In this document: positions 22,322 to 30,959 of the stretch, in pieces
How positions within the stretch are numbered: position 1 is the first letter of the stretch
Layout of the letters: each line of letters begins with the position of its first letter
DNA from: JAHBVH01 sp034432375
Lineage (GTDB): Bacteria; Chloroflexota; Anaerolineae; Caldilineales; Caldilineaceae
DNA: 64,000 nt
Assembly: GCA_034432375.1 (NCBI GenBank)
Contig: DAOUCA010000118.1
Coordinates: 10,248-74,247 of the forward strand
Reading direction: 5' to 3'
The notes under the pieces: generated by a model
Databases searched by the model: none
What the model was told of the DNA's origin: nothing
What the model saw: only the letters and a program-made list of their open reading frames with translations
Translations under genes and position numbers: made by a program

Positions 22322-25249
22322 ATGACTTCAACTCAATCACCTAATTCTGCCCCCCCTTCTGCTGCCGAGCACTCGGCCCTTGCGGCGACACTCCGACGCA
22401 GTTGGCAACCGCCAAAGCGTACCCGTTCCCTGTTTCGCCCCTTCTATCGCCTGGGTGATCTGGCTTTTCTTTCGGCCAAACGCCTTTACCACCACCTGGG
22501 GCTGAGTCTACTATCGCTGCTTGGCGTTGTGCTGGCGGTCGCACTCGTCAGCAGCGCCACCTTCTTTTCCAATGCCGTTGACACGGTGATTATGCGGCAG
22601 GAGCTTGCTGAGTATAGCCGAATTACGGGGCGTCCCCCCTTCTCTTCGCGCATCTATGCCTCATCCTCGCGCACAGTCCCTCTGACAATGGCACGCGTAG
22701 AAACGCTTGGCGGCAATGTCTCCGGCACCCTTTCTGCTGAAGTCGGCCTACCGGTGCGCTCCTTGGGCATGATGGCTGATAGTGGCGTCCTCGAATTTCA
22801 TGCGTTGCCCAGCGACACGCGGTATGCCAGTGGCCGTGCGCTCGACAATGTGAGCGTGATCTATTTCAAGGATATCCCCGACCATATCAATATCGAAGGA
22901 GCCGGCTTTGATGCGCCGCCGACCCCCGATGCACTCGATGTTTGGATGCACACCAAACTTGCCGCCGACCTGGGTGTGCAGATTGGCGAACGTTTTGAGC
23001 TGATGACCAATCAGGATGTGCCGATTCCGATTCAGATCGCCGGCTTTTGGGATCCGAAAGAGGTCGACGATCCCTTCTGGTTTAATGACCCCAATGGCGC
23101 GCTGGTGGACAAGTTGCTCGTGCGCCGCGATGATTATGTGGCCCAAGCGGAGCCGCGCCTAGAGATCAAAGTGCGTGCCGTGACCTGGTATGTTGTGCTG
23201 GACGAGAGCAAGGCGACGCCCGCCCGTGGGCGCGACTATGTCGAAGGCTTTGACCGTGCCAAACTTGTCATCGGTCGTTATCTGCCCGATTCACAACTGA
23301 CCACTCCCGCCGTTTCGCTCGGCAAATTTGTGGGTCGTCAGACGGTGTTGACGACCCTCTTGCTGGGCTTTAATGTGCCGGCATTAGGCTTCCTGCTCTA
23401 CTTTCTCGTCGTTACCTCTGCCGTGGTGGCCTATTGGCAGCGCCGCGAGAGCGCCATTATGATCAGCCGCGGCATGACGCGCTGGGGTGTGTTGAGCTAC
23501 ACATTGGTGGAAGGGGTGGTTCTCTTTGTTGTTGGACTGCCTTTGGGGTTGGGGCTAGGGATGTTGTTGGCGCGGCTCATGGGCTATACGAGCAGCTTTT
23601 TGGATTTTGAGGAGCGTATTGCGCTGCCGGTTTCGATCAATGGGATTAACCTGCCACTGATCGGGGTTACGCTTGGGATTTTGCTCATCGCTAAACTCTG
23701 GACCGCCGCCGCAACCAGCGGTGAAACCGTCCTTACCCAACAACGTGAACATGCGCGCCCCCCTCGTGGCCCCTTCTGGTATCGCGCCTACCTTGATTTT
23801 CTGCTCTTGATCCCAGCCTACTATGGCTATCAACAACTCATGCAGCGCGGTTCCCTGGGCGCGCTCGTTGAAAGTCGGCCAGAAGAGCTTTACCAGGATC
23901 CGCTGCTGATTGTTGTGCCCGCGCTCTTTGTCGTGGTGATGGCCTTTCTCGCCATGCGGATCTTCCCCTGGGCCATGCGCCTACTCGATTGGCTGGCCAA
24001 TCGTATGCCCTGGCTGACACCGCACCTGGCCCTCCGCCAACTGGGACGCTACAGCCAAAATTATATTAACCCAATGTTGCTGGTGATTGTTTCGCTGGCG
24101 CTGGGTGTCTATACCCTTTCGATGGCAGCCAGTCTCGACCGTTGGCTCGTTGATCGGATGTACTATCAAGTCGGCGCGGATCTGGCCCTTACCCCTTACT
24201 TGGAGTCGGAAGCGCTAGCGGATCCCCCCCCAGTTGGTGCGGATTGGATCCCGCCGACGACCGAATTTGCCGAATTGCCAGGCGCGGTCGCCGCTACCCG
24301 CGTCGGTGATTACCGCGCCGAAATTGAGCTCTCCGGCAGCACAACTAGCCGTGTACGCGGTCGCTTTTTGGGGGTCGATCGGGTTGGCTTTAGCCAGGTT
24401 GCCTGGTTCCGAGGCGATCTGGCGCGCGAATCGTTGGGTGCCTTGATGAACCGACTGGCGCTCGTTGAGGATGGGATCCTGGTGGCGCAGGATTTTCTGA
24501 CCGCCAACCAACTCCATGTTGGTGACCAACTCAATATTCATGTGATCACCGACTTTGGGACCAGTATCAACACAACCTTTACAATAGTAGGAACCTATGA
24601 ATATTTTCCCACCGTCTATCCAGACCAAACCGCGGTCATTGGCAATCTGGAATATCTCTTCTCTTTCTTTGGCGTGACGATGCCCCATCGGATCTGGATC
24701 GATCTGGCCCCTGGTGCCGACGGCGCGGCGGTGCTTGATGCGGTTCGTACCTTGGGCATCGAGAGCCGCGATGGGGCAGATGCGCAAGGGCTCATTGCCG
24801 CGGAACAGGCGAAGATGGAGCGGGTTGGGGTCTTTGGGACCCTCTCTGTTGGCTTTATCGCTGCGACCTTTATGGCGGCCTTGGGGCTGCTCACCTATAG
24901 CTATGCCTCGATGAATGAGCGCATGTATCTCTTTTCGGTGATGCGCTCGATTGGGCTAAATCGTAACCAAGTCGTCGGCCAGGTGGCGCTCGAATATGCG
25001 ATTCTCACCGCCTACGGTGCCACCGCCGGAGTCATCGCTGGCTCAACCGCGGCGACGATGTTTGTCCCCCTCTTCCGCATCACTGGTGATTTGGGGCGCG
25101 CATTGCCGCCGCTGCTGCCGATCCTGGCGCGCCAAGAGATCTTTCCCATGGCGATCCTCTTTGCCGGCGTGATGATTGTGCTAGAGATGTTGGTGATTAC
25201 GTCGGCACTCTATCAGAAGTTGTTTAGCGCGCTGCGCTTGGGCCATTAA
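22322..25249 (+). CDS. FtsX-like ABC transporter permease
   Basis: The 975-residue membrane protein has one N-terminal helix (about residues 58-80), a large extracytoplasmic MacB-like domain (about 85-335), a first FtsX domain (helices at about 350-450), and a further helix pair near 500-550. After a second extracytoplasmic domain comes a C-terminal FtsX domain (helices at about 840-965; MRSIGLNRNQVVGQVALEYA and onward). This duplicated layout is that of the large MacB/LolC-like permeases that drive mechanical work or export outside the membrane. No partner ATPase is adjacent; an FtsE/LolD-type ATPase must be encoded elsewhere. The ribosome site is weak. A Dabb gene follows 35 bp downstream on the same strand. 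Confidence 0.87.
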   Translation: MTSTQSPNSAPPSAAEHSALAATLRRSWQPPKRTRSLFRPFYRLGDLAFLSAKRLYHHLGLSLLSLLGVVLAVALVSSATFFSNAVDTVIMRQELAEYSRITGRPPFSSRIYASSSRTVPLTMARVETLGGNVSGTLSAEVGLPVRSLGMMADSGVLEFHALPSDTRYASGRALDNVSVIYFKDIPDHINIEGAGFDAPPTPDALDVWMHTKLAADLGVQIGERFELMTNQDVPIPIQIAGFWDPKEVDDPFWFNDPNGALVDKLLVRRDDYVAQAEPRLEIKVRAVTWYVVLDESKATPARGRDYVEGFDRAKLVIGRYLPDSQLTTPAVSLGKFVGRQTVLTTLLLGFNVPALGFLLYFLVVTSAVVAYWQRRESAIMISRGMTRWGVLSYTLVEGVVLFVVGLPLGLGLGMLLARLMGYTSSFLDFEERIALPVSINGINLPLIGVTLGILLIAKLWTAAATSGETVLTQQREHARPPRGPFWYRAYLDFLLLIPAYYGYQQLMQRGSLGALVESRPEELYQDPLLIVVPALFVVVMAFLAMRIFPWAMRLLDWLANRMPWLTPHLALRQLGRYSQNYINPMLLVIVSLALGVYTLSMAASLDRWLVDRMYYQVGADLALTPYLESEALADPPPVGADWIPPTTEFAELPGAVAATRVGDYRAEIELSGSTTSRVRGRFLGVDRVGFSQVAWFRGDLARESLGALMNRLALVEDGILVAQDFLTANQLHVGDQLNIHVITDFGTSINTTFTIVGTYEYFPTVYPDQTAVIGNLEYLFSFFGVTMPHRIWIDLAPGADGAAVLDAVRTLGIESRDGADAQGLIAAEQAKMERVGVFGTLSVGFIAATFMAALGLLTYSYASMNERMYLFSVMRSIGLNRNQVVGQVALEYAILTAYGATAGVIAGSTAATMFVPLFRITGDLGRALPPLLPILARQEIFPMAILFAGVMIVLEMLVITSALYQKLFSALRLGH

Positions 25250-25284
25250 TTACTGTTACAACGATTCCAAACAAAGGAAATGTC

Positions 25285-25596
25285 ATGACGCAAAAACTTC
25301 GCCACGTCGTCCTCTTCCAATTCAAAGAGGGCACCACTCCCGAACAGATTCAAACCGTTGAAAACGCCTTCCGCGCGCTGCCCAGCAAGATCGATGCGAT
25401 TCGTGACTTTGAATGGGGCACCGATGTCAGCGTCGAAGGCATCGCCGATGGTTTTACTCACTGCTTCTTCGTCACCTTTGAGAGCGCAGCGGACCGTGAT
25501 GCCTATCTGCCCCATCCCGAACACCGCGCGTTTGGGGCGATCTTCCACCCACACCGTGGTAAGGTGTTGGTTTTGGATTATTGGGCACAGAGCTAA
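25285..25596 (+). CDS. Dabb (stress-responsive A/B barrel) protein
   Basis: The 103-residue protein is a dimeric alpha/beta barrel (Dabb) domain. It begins LRHVVLFQFKEGTTPEQI and continues DFEWGTDVSVEG and FVTFESAADRDAYLPHPEH, as in that family. Members include stress proteins and small cyclases or oxygenase-like enzymes. The specific activity is not predictable. AAAGGAA lies before the ATG and it follows the FtsX-like gene closely, so cotranscription is likely. A hairpin at 25703-25743 could end the transcript. Confidence 0.88.
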   Translation: MTQKLRHVVLFQFKEGTTPEQIQTVENAFRALPSKIDAIRDFEWGTDVSVEGIADGFTHCFFVTFESAADRDAYLPHPEHRAFGAIFHPHRGKVLVLDYWAQS

Positions 25597-25702
25597 GGGT
25601 TGTCTATGTTCCCGCGTGCCGGGGATGGCACATAGAAAGCTCAATTTGCCGCGGTCGCTATGGACCATCCCCTGTTAGCTAAACTAAGAAAAGAAGGTAA
25701 GA

Positions 25703-25743
25703 TAAAGGCAGACAGAACCTGGCCAAGGAACTGTCTGCCTTTA
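25703..25743 (+). terminator. Stem-loop after Dabb gene / at IS110 left end
   Basis: TAAAGGCAGACAG and its exact complement form a 13-bp stem with a 15-nt loop. It could terminate the FtsX/Dabb transcript or be the first stem of a non-coding RNA of the neighbouring IS110 element. The arms end in A/T tracts on both sides (AAAG and CTTTA), so it can work in either direction. Confidence 0.5.
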
Positions 25744-25926
25744 TCGGACTTCTGCCTGGAAAGAGGACCAAACGTCCCCAGCGATGCGATCGCCAGTGCC
25801 GGACCGTCCCTCCAGGTTAACGTTGTGCAGCGTCGAAAGCAAGCCGTGACATGATCACCATAACAGGGAAACGATAAACAACGTCCGTCCGAGGTAGACC
25901 TAAAGGTGAAGAAAGGAAGGTCTACA

Positions 25927-27141
25927 ATGCAAGTATACATAGGAATAGACTGGAGTAGTAAGAAACATGATCTCGTCATTACAGATGAGAAAGGCAAACG
26001 GATCAGTGCTGGTGTTATGGAACACAGTCAAAAAGGATTTGCCAAGTTGGAGCAGATGCGACAGCGACTCGGTGTCACGCAGAATGAGTGTGTGATTGGC
26101 ATGGAAACTGCGCACACGATTCTGATCGACTATTTGTGGCAGAGCGGCTATGAACAACTGCGTGTGATCCATCCAAATATTGTGAACAAAAGTCGGGAGC
26201 GCTACCGTCAAAGTGGTGCCTATGATGATCAGAGTGATGCCTTTGTCATCAGCGATCTGCTGCGGACGGATGGCCATCGCTTTGCGCCTTGGCATCCAGG
26301 CAGTCCGCTCTTACAGGAGATGCGAACGACCGTAAGCTTTGCGCACTTCTTGACGAAACAGAGCACCATGCAGGCGAATCGCTTGGAAGCTGTTTTGCGG
26401 CGTTACTATCCGGCCGCACGTCAACTCTTCTCCTGGCCGTCGCAAATTGCTTGCCACTTTCTGCTTGCCTACCCGACCCTGGAAGCAGCACGTGCGTTAA
26501 GTTATGAAACATTCTGTGCCTTCCTTAAGGCGCATGGTCACACCCAGTCGCGTACGTGGTTCAAGAGCTACGATGCGCTGCAAGCCGATTATCCACAAGC
26601 CGCCCCTGCTGTCGTCGCAGCGGGGCAGGCCGAGGCGCTACCACTGGCACAGATGTTGCTGACTACCCTGAAAAGCAAGCAGCAAACACTGACCCATCTT
26701 CAGCCGCTTTTTCAACAGCACGAGGCTGCACCGATTTTTGCCTCATTGCCTGGGGCCGGCAAACTCCTTGCCCCAGCGCTTCTTGTGAAATTTGGGGAAG
26801 ATCGGGCGCGTTTTCCCACGGCGGCCAGCGTTCAGATGTTGGCCGGCACTGCCCCCATCACCAAGCGCAGTGGCAAAGCCAAACGGATTCTGTTCCGCCG
26901 GGCTTGTGATAAGTCCTTTCGCTACTTCGTTCAGCAGTTTGCGCTCAATTCTTTGAAAAACTCTGACTGGGCTCGCGCTTACTTTCAGGCGGCAACCGAG
27001 CGCAGGATGAAGAGCAACCATGCCTTCCGCTGTTTGGGAAATCGTTGGCTTTCCATTACTTGGAAGATGTGGGCTGACCGTACTCCTTATGATGAAGCCT
27101 ATCATTTGCAGCAGCGTCTCACTCGTCGTCGTGCTTATTAA
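25927..27141 (+). CDS. IS110-family DEDD transposase/recombinase
   Basis: The 404-residue transposase appears intact. The RuvC-like DEDD domain shows YIGIDWSSKKHD (first Asp), GMETAHT (Glu) and GAYDDQSDAFVISDLL (last two Asp). After a coiled linker, the C-terminal Tnp20 domain has LPGAGKLLAPALL and GTAPITKRSGKAKR, which carries the catalytic Ser. ATG 25927 is chosen over GTG 25906 because GGAAGG lies just upstream. In this family the enzyme works with a bridge RNA that base-pairs to both target and donor DNA. Only one copy is visible here. Confidence 0.93.
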   Translation: MQVYIGIDWSSKKHDLVITDEKGKRISAGVMEHSQKGFAKLEQMRQRLGVTQNECVIGMETAHTILIDYLWQSGYEQLRVIHPNIVNKSRERYRQSGAYDDQSDAFVISDLLRTDGHRFAPWHPGSPLLQEMRTTVSFAHFLTKQSTMQANRLEAVLRRYYPAARQLFSWPSQIACHFLLAYPTLEAARALSYETFCAFLKAHGHTQSRTWFKSYDALQADYPQAAPAVVAAGQAEALPLAQMLLTTLKSKQQTLTHLQPLFQQHEAAPIFASLPGAGKLLAPALLVKFGEDRARFPTAASVQMLAGTAPITKRSGKAKRILFRRACDKSFRYFVQQFALNSLKNSDWARAYFQAATERRMKSNHAFRCLGNRWLSITWKMWADRTPYDEAYHLQQRLTRRRAY

Positions 27142-27321
27142 TCTAGATTTCGTTTAATTTTTTGTCGAAATTCACCTTATGTTCCTTGGCCGCACGTTCG
27201 TCTCTCTATATTGTTCTTCCGTTTCAACGCTGCTTTGTTGGTACGTCTCTTCGACGCGCCTGTTTGGAGTCTTGCTTACTTACAAAGCAAGTCCGGCACG
27301 TGACCTGCGCGCATAGATACT

Positions 27322-27792
27322 TTAGGGGTTCCCCACCTGCTGTGCGAGTGCCTCTTGAAAGGCTGCCGGTGGCTCAATCGCTTGGTCTTGCAGCGGGGTG
27401 TCTCCCCCTTGAAGAAAACTACCTTCTTCAGCCACACAACCATAGTTGAAGGTCAACGGTTTGCCGTCGGCCACCTGAAAAATCAACTCATATTGCGCCG
27501 TGCAAAAGAGCGCCGGTTGAAGGGGCAGTTCCTGATCCAACGGCGTAATCAAGGCGTTGAGTACAGGTGAATCTATGGTGGTGGTTGGCTGGTAGTCGCC
27601 GCTTTTCTCATCCAGTGTGCGGATCTCAATTTGCGTGGTCGTGGCTAGATTGGCTGCCTGCGCCAAATTTATTGTCTTTGCCGAATCAGCGCTGCTAGGT
27701 GGAGGGGCTGACAGTGGTGTACAACCAACTAGCCATAGCAGTAGAAGAAGGCCAAGACGAAGTTGGCTGGGCACGAAGATCTTACGCTTCAT
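27322..27792 (-). CDS. Hypothetical lipoprotein
   Basis: I do not recognise a family. The 156-residue protein has a lipoprotein signal peptide (LLLLWLVGC) and then a Ser/Pro-rich spacer. A soluble domain of about 115 residues contains two Cys, in ALFCTAQYELIF and NYGCVAEEG, that could form a disulfide. ATG 27792 is preferred over ATG 27810 because AAAAGAG stands before it. It lies next to the IS110 element and is transcribed towards it, with a hairpin-rich gap on its upstream side. Confidence 0.7.
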   Translation of the reverse strand: MKRKIFVPSQLRLGLLLLLWLVGCTPLSAPPPSSADSAKTINLAQAANLATTTQIEIRTLDEKSGDYQPTTTIDSPVLNALITPLDQELPLQPALFCTAQYELIFQVADGKPLTFNYGCVAEEGSFLQGGDTPLQDQAIEPPAAFQEALAQQVGNP

Positions 27793-27881
27793 GGTCATTG
27801 CTCTTTTCATACAATGTTTTGTCGGAGCATGGTATACGATGCTGTATGTGTATTATGCTAAGCAAAAGCTGGCACTCATTC

Positions 27882-28018
27882 GACGCTCCAGCGCGAAATG
27901 ACTTCTCTGATACTCCAGCGTCAAGCGCATCGTTACCGCTGTGCAGACGGTTTCACACCCGCTCTTTCTCAACGCTGGAGCGTCAAGGTTGGTGCCTACA
28001 CCGGAGCGTAGGCACGAG
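27882..28018. repeat. Cluster of inverted repeats
   Basis: GACGCTCCAGCG (27882-27893) pairs with CGCTGGAGCGTC (27973-27984). A third related CTCCAGCGTC lies between them (about 27912). GTGCCTAC and GTAGGCAC (about 27992-28018) form a separate hairpin. Together with the terminator-like hairpin at 28032-28068 they fill most of the 380-bp gap between the lipoprotein and the first protease gene. Confidence 0.6.
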
Positions 28019-28031
28019 CAAATTCTTGATC

Positions 28032-28068
28032 AAAGAGGGCATCCGCAAAATTGGCGGATGCCCTCTTT
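28032..28068 (-). terminator. Terminator of the DUF6345-like gene
   Basis: AAAGAGGGCATCCGC and its exact complement form a 15-bp stem with a 7-nt loop, about 105 bp past the stop of the gene at 28173. The short T stretch at the stem end makes it a probable intrinsic terminator. Confidence 0.65.
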
Positions 28069-28172
28069 CACTTTACCCATTAAACCAAACAGGGAATTCA
28101 GAAAGGATAGGATGCGCATTCCTAAGCATCGATTATCTCTTCCCTTCTGAATCCGTTGTTCTTCCTGCTACC

Positions 28173-30407
28173 TTAGTCGCCAGAAATCAAAGGCAGAAAG
28201 ACCGTCGGGTCTACATTGATCGTGGCGCTGGTGACGCTGGTCGCCGGTTTATTGGGGTTGCCCAAGTCGGTCACCCGTAACATGACGGTGCGCGTGGTGC
28301 CGTGGCCAATTGTCCCCAACGGGACCTCAAAGGACAAGGTGCGACCACTGCCGATCTTGTTGCCATCATCGAGCGAATCGATAAACCAATCATAGATATA
28401 GTTATCGGGATCGCCGCTACCCAAGGTAAAGTTGAAGTTGCCCTGGCCTAGCGCTTGCAGGGTTTGCGACGCATCAGCCGCGGTGAGTGTCAGTGCTGTC
28501 CCACTTGGAACGGAGTCGGCGGGAACACCGGACGCAATTAGTGCCAATGGGCGAACATAGCTCTCGTTCACCGGTACATCGACAAAATCATCAATGATCG
28601 TATCATCTTGGAGCGTGAAGCGAACCTTGAACTCATAGACTGGAATCAACTCAGCCTGGCTGCTGCCGGCGGCCATCTCATAATAGGCGGCCGTTTCGGA
28701 GAGGATTTCGCGACTCTTATAGTCGAGCGGTACATCGGCCAACGCGACCTTTTCACCCAACTGATTATAGAGGCTGCGTACCGTGTCGGTGGTGAGCATC
28801 GAGATCGTTAGCGGCTCTAGAATGCCCGCGGCATTGACGACGAACTGTTGTTCAACGTCGCGCCAACCGCCCTGTACACCTAACACCGGCTCGGCTAATG
28901 GGCTGGCGGCCATAATGGCCGAATTGACCGGCACATAGACCTTCTGCTTAGCACCGGGGCCAACGACTGAGAATTCAATCGGTGCTGCCACACCGGCAGC
29001 AGTAACGGTCGGTGTATAGACAAGATGACGCGAGTAGATCACCTGCCAGGCCGTGGCTACTTCCTGGATATCACCAGTAATCCCAGAGGCAACCGTTTCA
29101 GTTGGTAAGCCGGGCGCTGAATCGAGCGGGATCGATGTGGTGTCCGAGATCACTTCGTAGAAGACCGAGCCTGGCCCCATGAGACCATTGCTGAGCAAGA
29201 AGGAATCGGCAATCCGCCGGGCTTCATCGTTATTGATGTAGGTCGGGGAAGCTGCGGTGACCGCATAGGCCGCTTCAGCCGAGTCCGAGGTCCAGAGCGC
29301 ATCGAGATTGTAATAGCCATAGAGACCGCTCGATTTGTCAACTTCCAATTCGGTGCCGCTGGCGGTGGCCGTTACAAAGGGTGAAACGCGCACATCCTCC
29401 CCCGTGGTGGCAACTTCGACGGTTGTTGTTACCGGAATGCTGAAGACGGCACCCAACCGTTCCAGATCTTGGTTCGCTTCAGCCGTGGAATAGGGATTGG
29501 TCTTGAAGACCGGCATCTCTTGTGCCAACCGTTCGACCGGCACATCAATCGCGGTCTCCGTGCCGCAACTGTGGGTCCAGTACCACCAGTCGGTGTCATA
29601 GGAGTCGCCACAGACTTGTCCTAGGTTTGGTTTGTCATCAAAGCAGTTTAACTCGTTGCCAATTACGCGTACAATTTTGGTGCGCTGGACACGATCACAC
29701 GCTTTGAACCACGATTGGGTCATGGTGTAGTTGTTGCGGACATAATAGCCAAACCAGTAGGCCTGCGTATCGGCATAGTTGTTGTGCGCATAGGCGGTGG
29801 TCTTGAAGCCCAGGATTAGATGATTGCCATTCATGCACTGCGCCCACTGACCCAGTTGGGCATCGTCTAAGACGTTGCACGAGGTCAGCGCGACCCATTC
29901 ATTGTCATTGTCACCCCAAGCGCGTTCACAATCATTGTAGCCAAGGGTGCTGTCGTCGTGGCTGGCATTGTCAAAGGTGAAGCCATTCGGGCTGCCGTGA
30001 CCGACATAGAATTGCAGATCGACGGCATCGACATAGTTGTTATTGGTGCCACCGAGATCGGCTCGTTTGAAATCCTCTTCCCAGGCGGTGCTTTCGTTGT
30101 AACTGTACTTGGTCACCCAATTGCTTAGCGGTGAGAGCCAGTAGCTCATGCCATAGCGCTCCGCTGCGGTCGCTTGTGTCAAGTTGCCGGCTGAGCCATG
30201 AATCCCCAGCTCCCAAGCGCCGCCATCATCCCCTTGAATCGCTTCGGCCCCCACCGGCGAGGCGGGGATGACATCCCAATCTTTGGGTGGTTCTTCGCTG
30301 CCTGCTGCCTGTGCAATCGGCGTGATCAACAGCAGCATCACCATGCTGAGCATGATGCTCGGCAGCCAACGACGCTTTCTCTGCATTTGTCTAGAAATCG
30401 ACAACAT
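28173..30407 (-). CDS. Secreted DUF6345-like protein with caspase-like His/Cys motifs
   Basis: The 744-residue protein has a signal peptide (PSIMLSMVMLLLITPIAQAAG). The first 300 residues resemble the DUF6345 domain: LQFYVGHGSPNGF gives a candidate His137-Gly pair, and WVALTSCNVLDD gives Cys177, spaced as in clan-CD cysteine peptidases. Several Cys (CMNG, CDRV, CGDSYD, HSCGTE) suggest disulfides. A mixed beta region and an Ig/PKD-like domain follow, and the protein ends VFLPLISGD. ATG 30407 is chosen because GGAGG stands 6 nt before it. Whether it cleaves peptides is not shown by sequence. Three further clan-CD-like secreted proteins follow on the same strand. Confidence 0.75.
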   Translation of the reverse strand: MLSISRQMQRKRRWLPSIMLSMVMLLLITPIAQAAGSEEPPKDWDVIPASPVGAEAIQGDDGGAWELGIHGSAGNLTQATAAERYGMSYWLSPLSNWVTKYSYNESTAWEEDFKRADLGGTNNNYVDAVDLQFYVGHGSPNGFTFDNASHDDSTLGYNDCERAWGDNDNEWVALTSCNVLDDAQLGQWAQCMNGNHLILGFKTTAYAHNNYADTQAYWFGYYVRNNYTMTQSWFKACDRVQRTKIVRVIGNELNCFDDKPNLGQVCGDSYDTDWWYWTHSCGTETAIDVPVERLAQEMPVFKTNPYSTAEANQDLERLGAVFSIPVTTTVEVATTGEDVRVSPFVTATASGTELEVDKSSGLYGYYNLDALWTSDSAEAAYAVTAASPTYINNDEARRIADSFLLSNGLMGPGSVFYEVISDTTSIPLDSAPGLPTETVASGITGDIQEVATAWQVIYSRHLVYTPTVTAAGVAAPIEFSVVGPGAKQKVYVPVNSAIMAASPLAEPVLGVQGGWRDVEQQFVVNAAGILEPLTISMLTTDTVRSLYNQLGEKVALADVPLDYKSREILSETAAYYEMAAGSSQAELIPVYEFKVRFTLQDDTIIDDFVDVPVNESYVRPLALIASGVPADSVPSGTALTLTAADASQTLQALGQGNFNFTLGSGDPDNYIYDWFIDSLDDGNKIGSGRTLSFEVPLGTIGHGTTRTVMLRVTDLGNPNKPATSVTSATINVDPTVFLPLISGD

Positions 30408-30482
30408 ACTTCCCTCCTCATGAAAAAGTGTACTCAACTACAGTTTGAACTTCCCGACGGCGCATCGCTTAAGTCATTTCCC

Positions 30483-30619
30483 GAAAGTTTTTAGAAATAA
30501 ATCCACGGTAGCGGAGGCTGAGCCTGCCGAAGCCAAAGCGGCCCCGGCTTCGACAAGCCCTTGGAACTCGAAGCGGCTCCGGCTTCGGCAAGCTCAGCCT
30601 CCGTTTTCTAAAAACTTTC
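30483..30619. repeat. Nested inverted repeat with GGCTGAGC-type core
   Basis: The outer arms GAAAGTTTTTAGAAA (30483-30497) and TTTCTAAAAACTTTC (30605-30619) are perfect. The inner arms (30512-30534 and 30581-30603; CGGAGGCTGAGCCTGCCGAA core) match with one difference. The inner sequence belongs to a family also seen at 47352-47402. It lies in the 550-bp gap between two protease genes. Confidence 0.85.
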
Positions 30620-30871
30620 TCGCTTTTATTAAGTGAGTTCCAGAAGTATTTAGAATTCCGAGAACTCTGCATCAGGAGATGCGCACTGCTCTATTTCTAG
30701 CAACTTTCTGCACTTTACTTATTGCATGGGATCTTCTTTGATGTTGACAGTGCGCTGTAGTGACCCATGCCAAACGATGCTGTTCAGTAGTTACGCACTT
30801 CGCCGGTTGAGTAGGGTGCTTTTTCCCGTATCGAAACCAAAGAAGTACGTACATCCTGCGTATTATGGTTC

Positions 30872-30951
30872 GCTCATCAGCCGAAAGTGTGAGTTGAGCA
30901 CCAAAGCGGTACACTATTGCCTCCGGCAACTCACACTTTTCACAGATGAGC
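30872..30951. repeat. Bipartite inverted repeat after the C25-like gene
   Basis: GCTCATC...GATGAGC (7 bp) encloses AAAGTGTGAGTTG...CAACTCACACTTT (13 bp, perfect). It ends 9 bp before the stop of the gene at 30960 and may terminate its transcript. Upstream at about 30800-30835 is a GGTTGAGTAG...CGTATCGAAACC repeat seen also at 5364 and within 51872-51943. Confidence 0.75.
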
Positions 30952-30959
30952 CTTTATGG

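Larger units (their letters stand above)
25703..27141 (+). mobile_element. IS110-family insertion sequence (ends not defined)
   Basis: The element is recognised by its DEDD transposase. IS110 elements of this group lack terminal inverted repeats, so the ends cannot be drawn from one copy. The left side probably includes the roughly 320-bp non-coding stretch 25600-25926, where related elements encode a bridge RNA. That stretch holds the hairpin at 25703-25743. A second stem-loop, GTAGACC (25894-25900) with GGTCTAC (25919-25925), ends one base before the start codon and would hide the GGAAGG ribosome site. Right-flank sequence up to about 27320 is non-coding and may contain the right end. Confidence 0.7.

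Noticed and set aside
25906..25926. GTG start at 25906 for the IS110 transposase
   Set aside because: ATG 25927 follows GGAAGG and begins the YIGIDWS domain directly.
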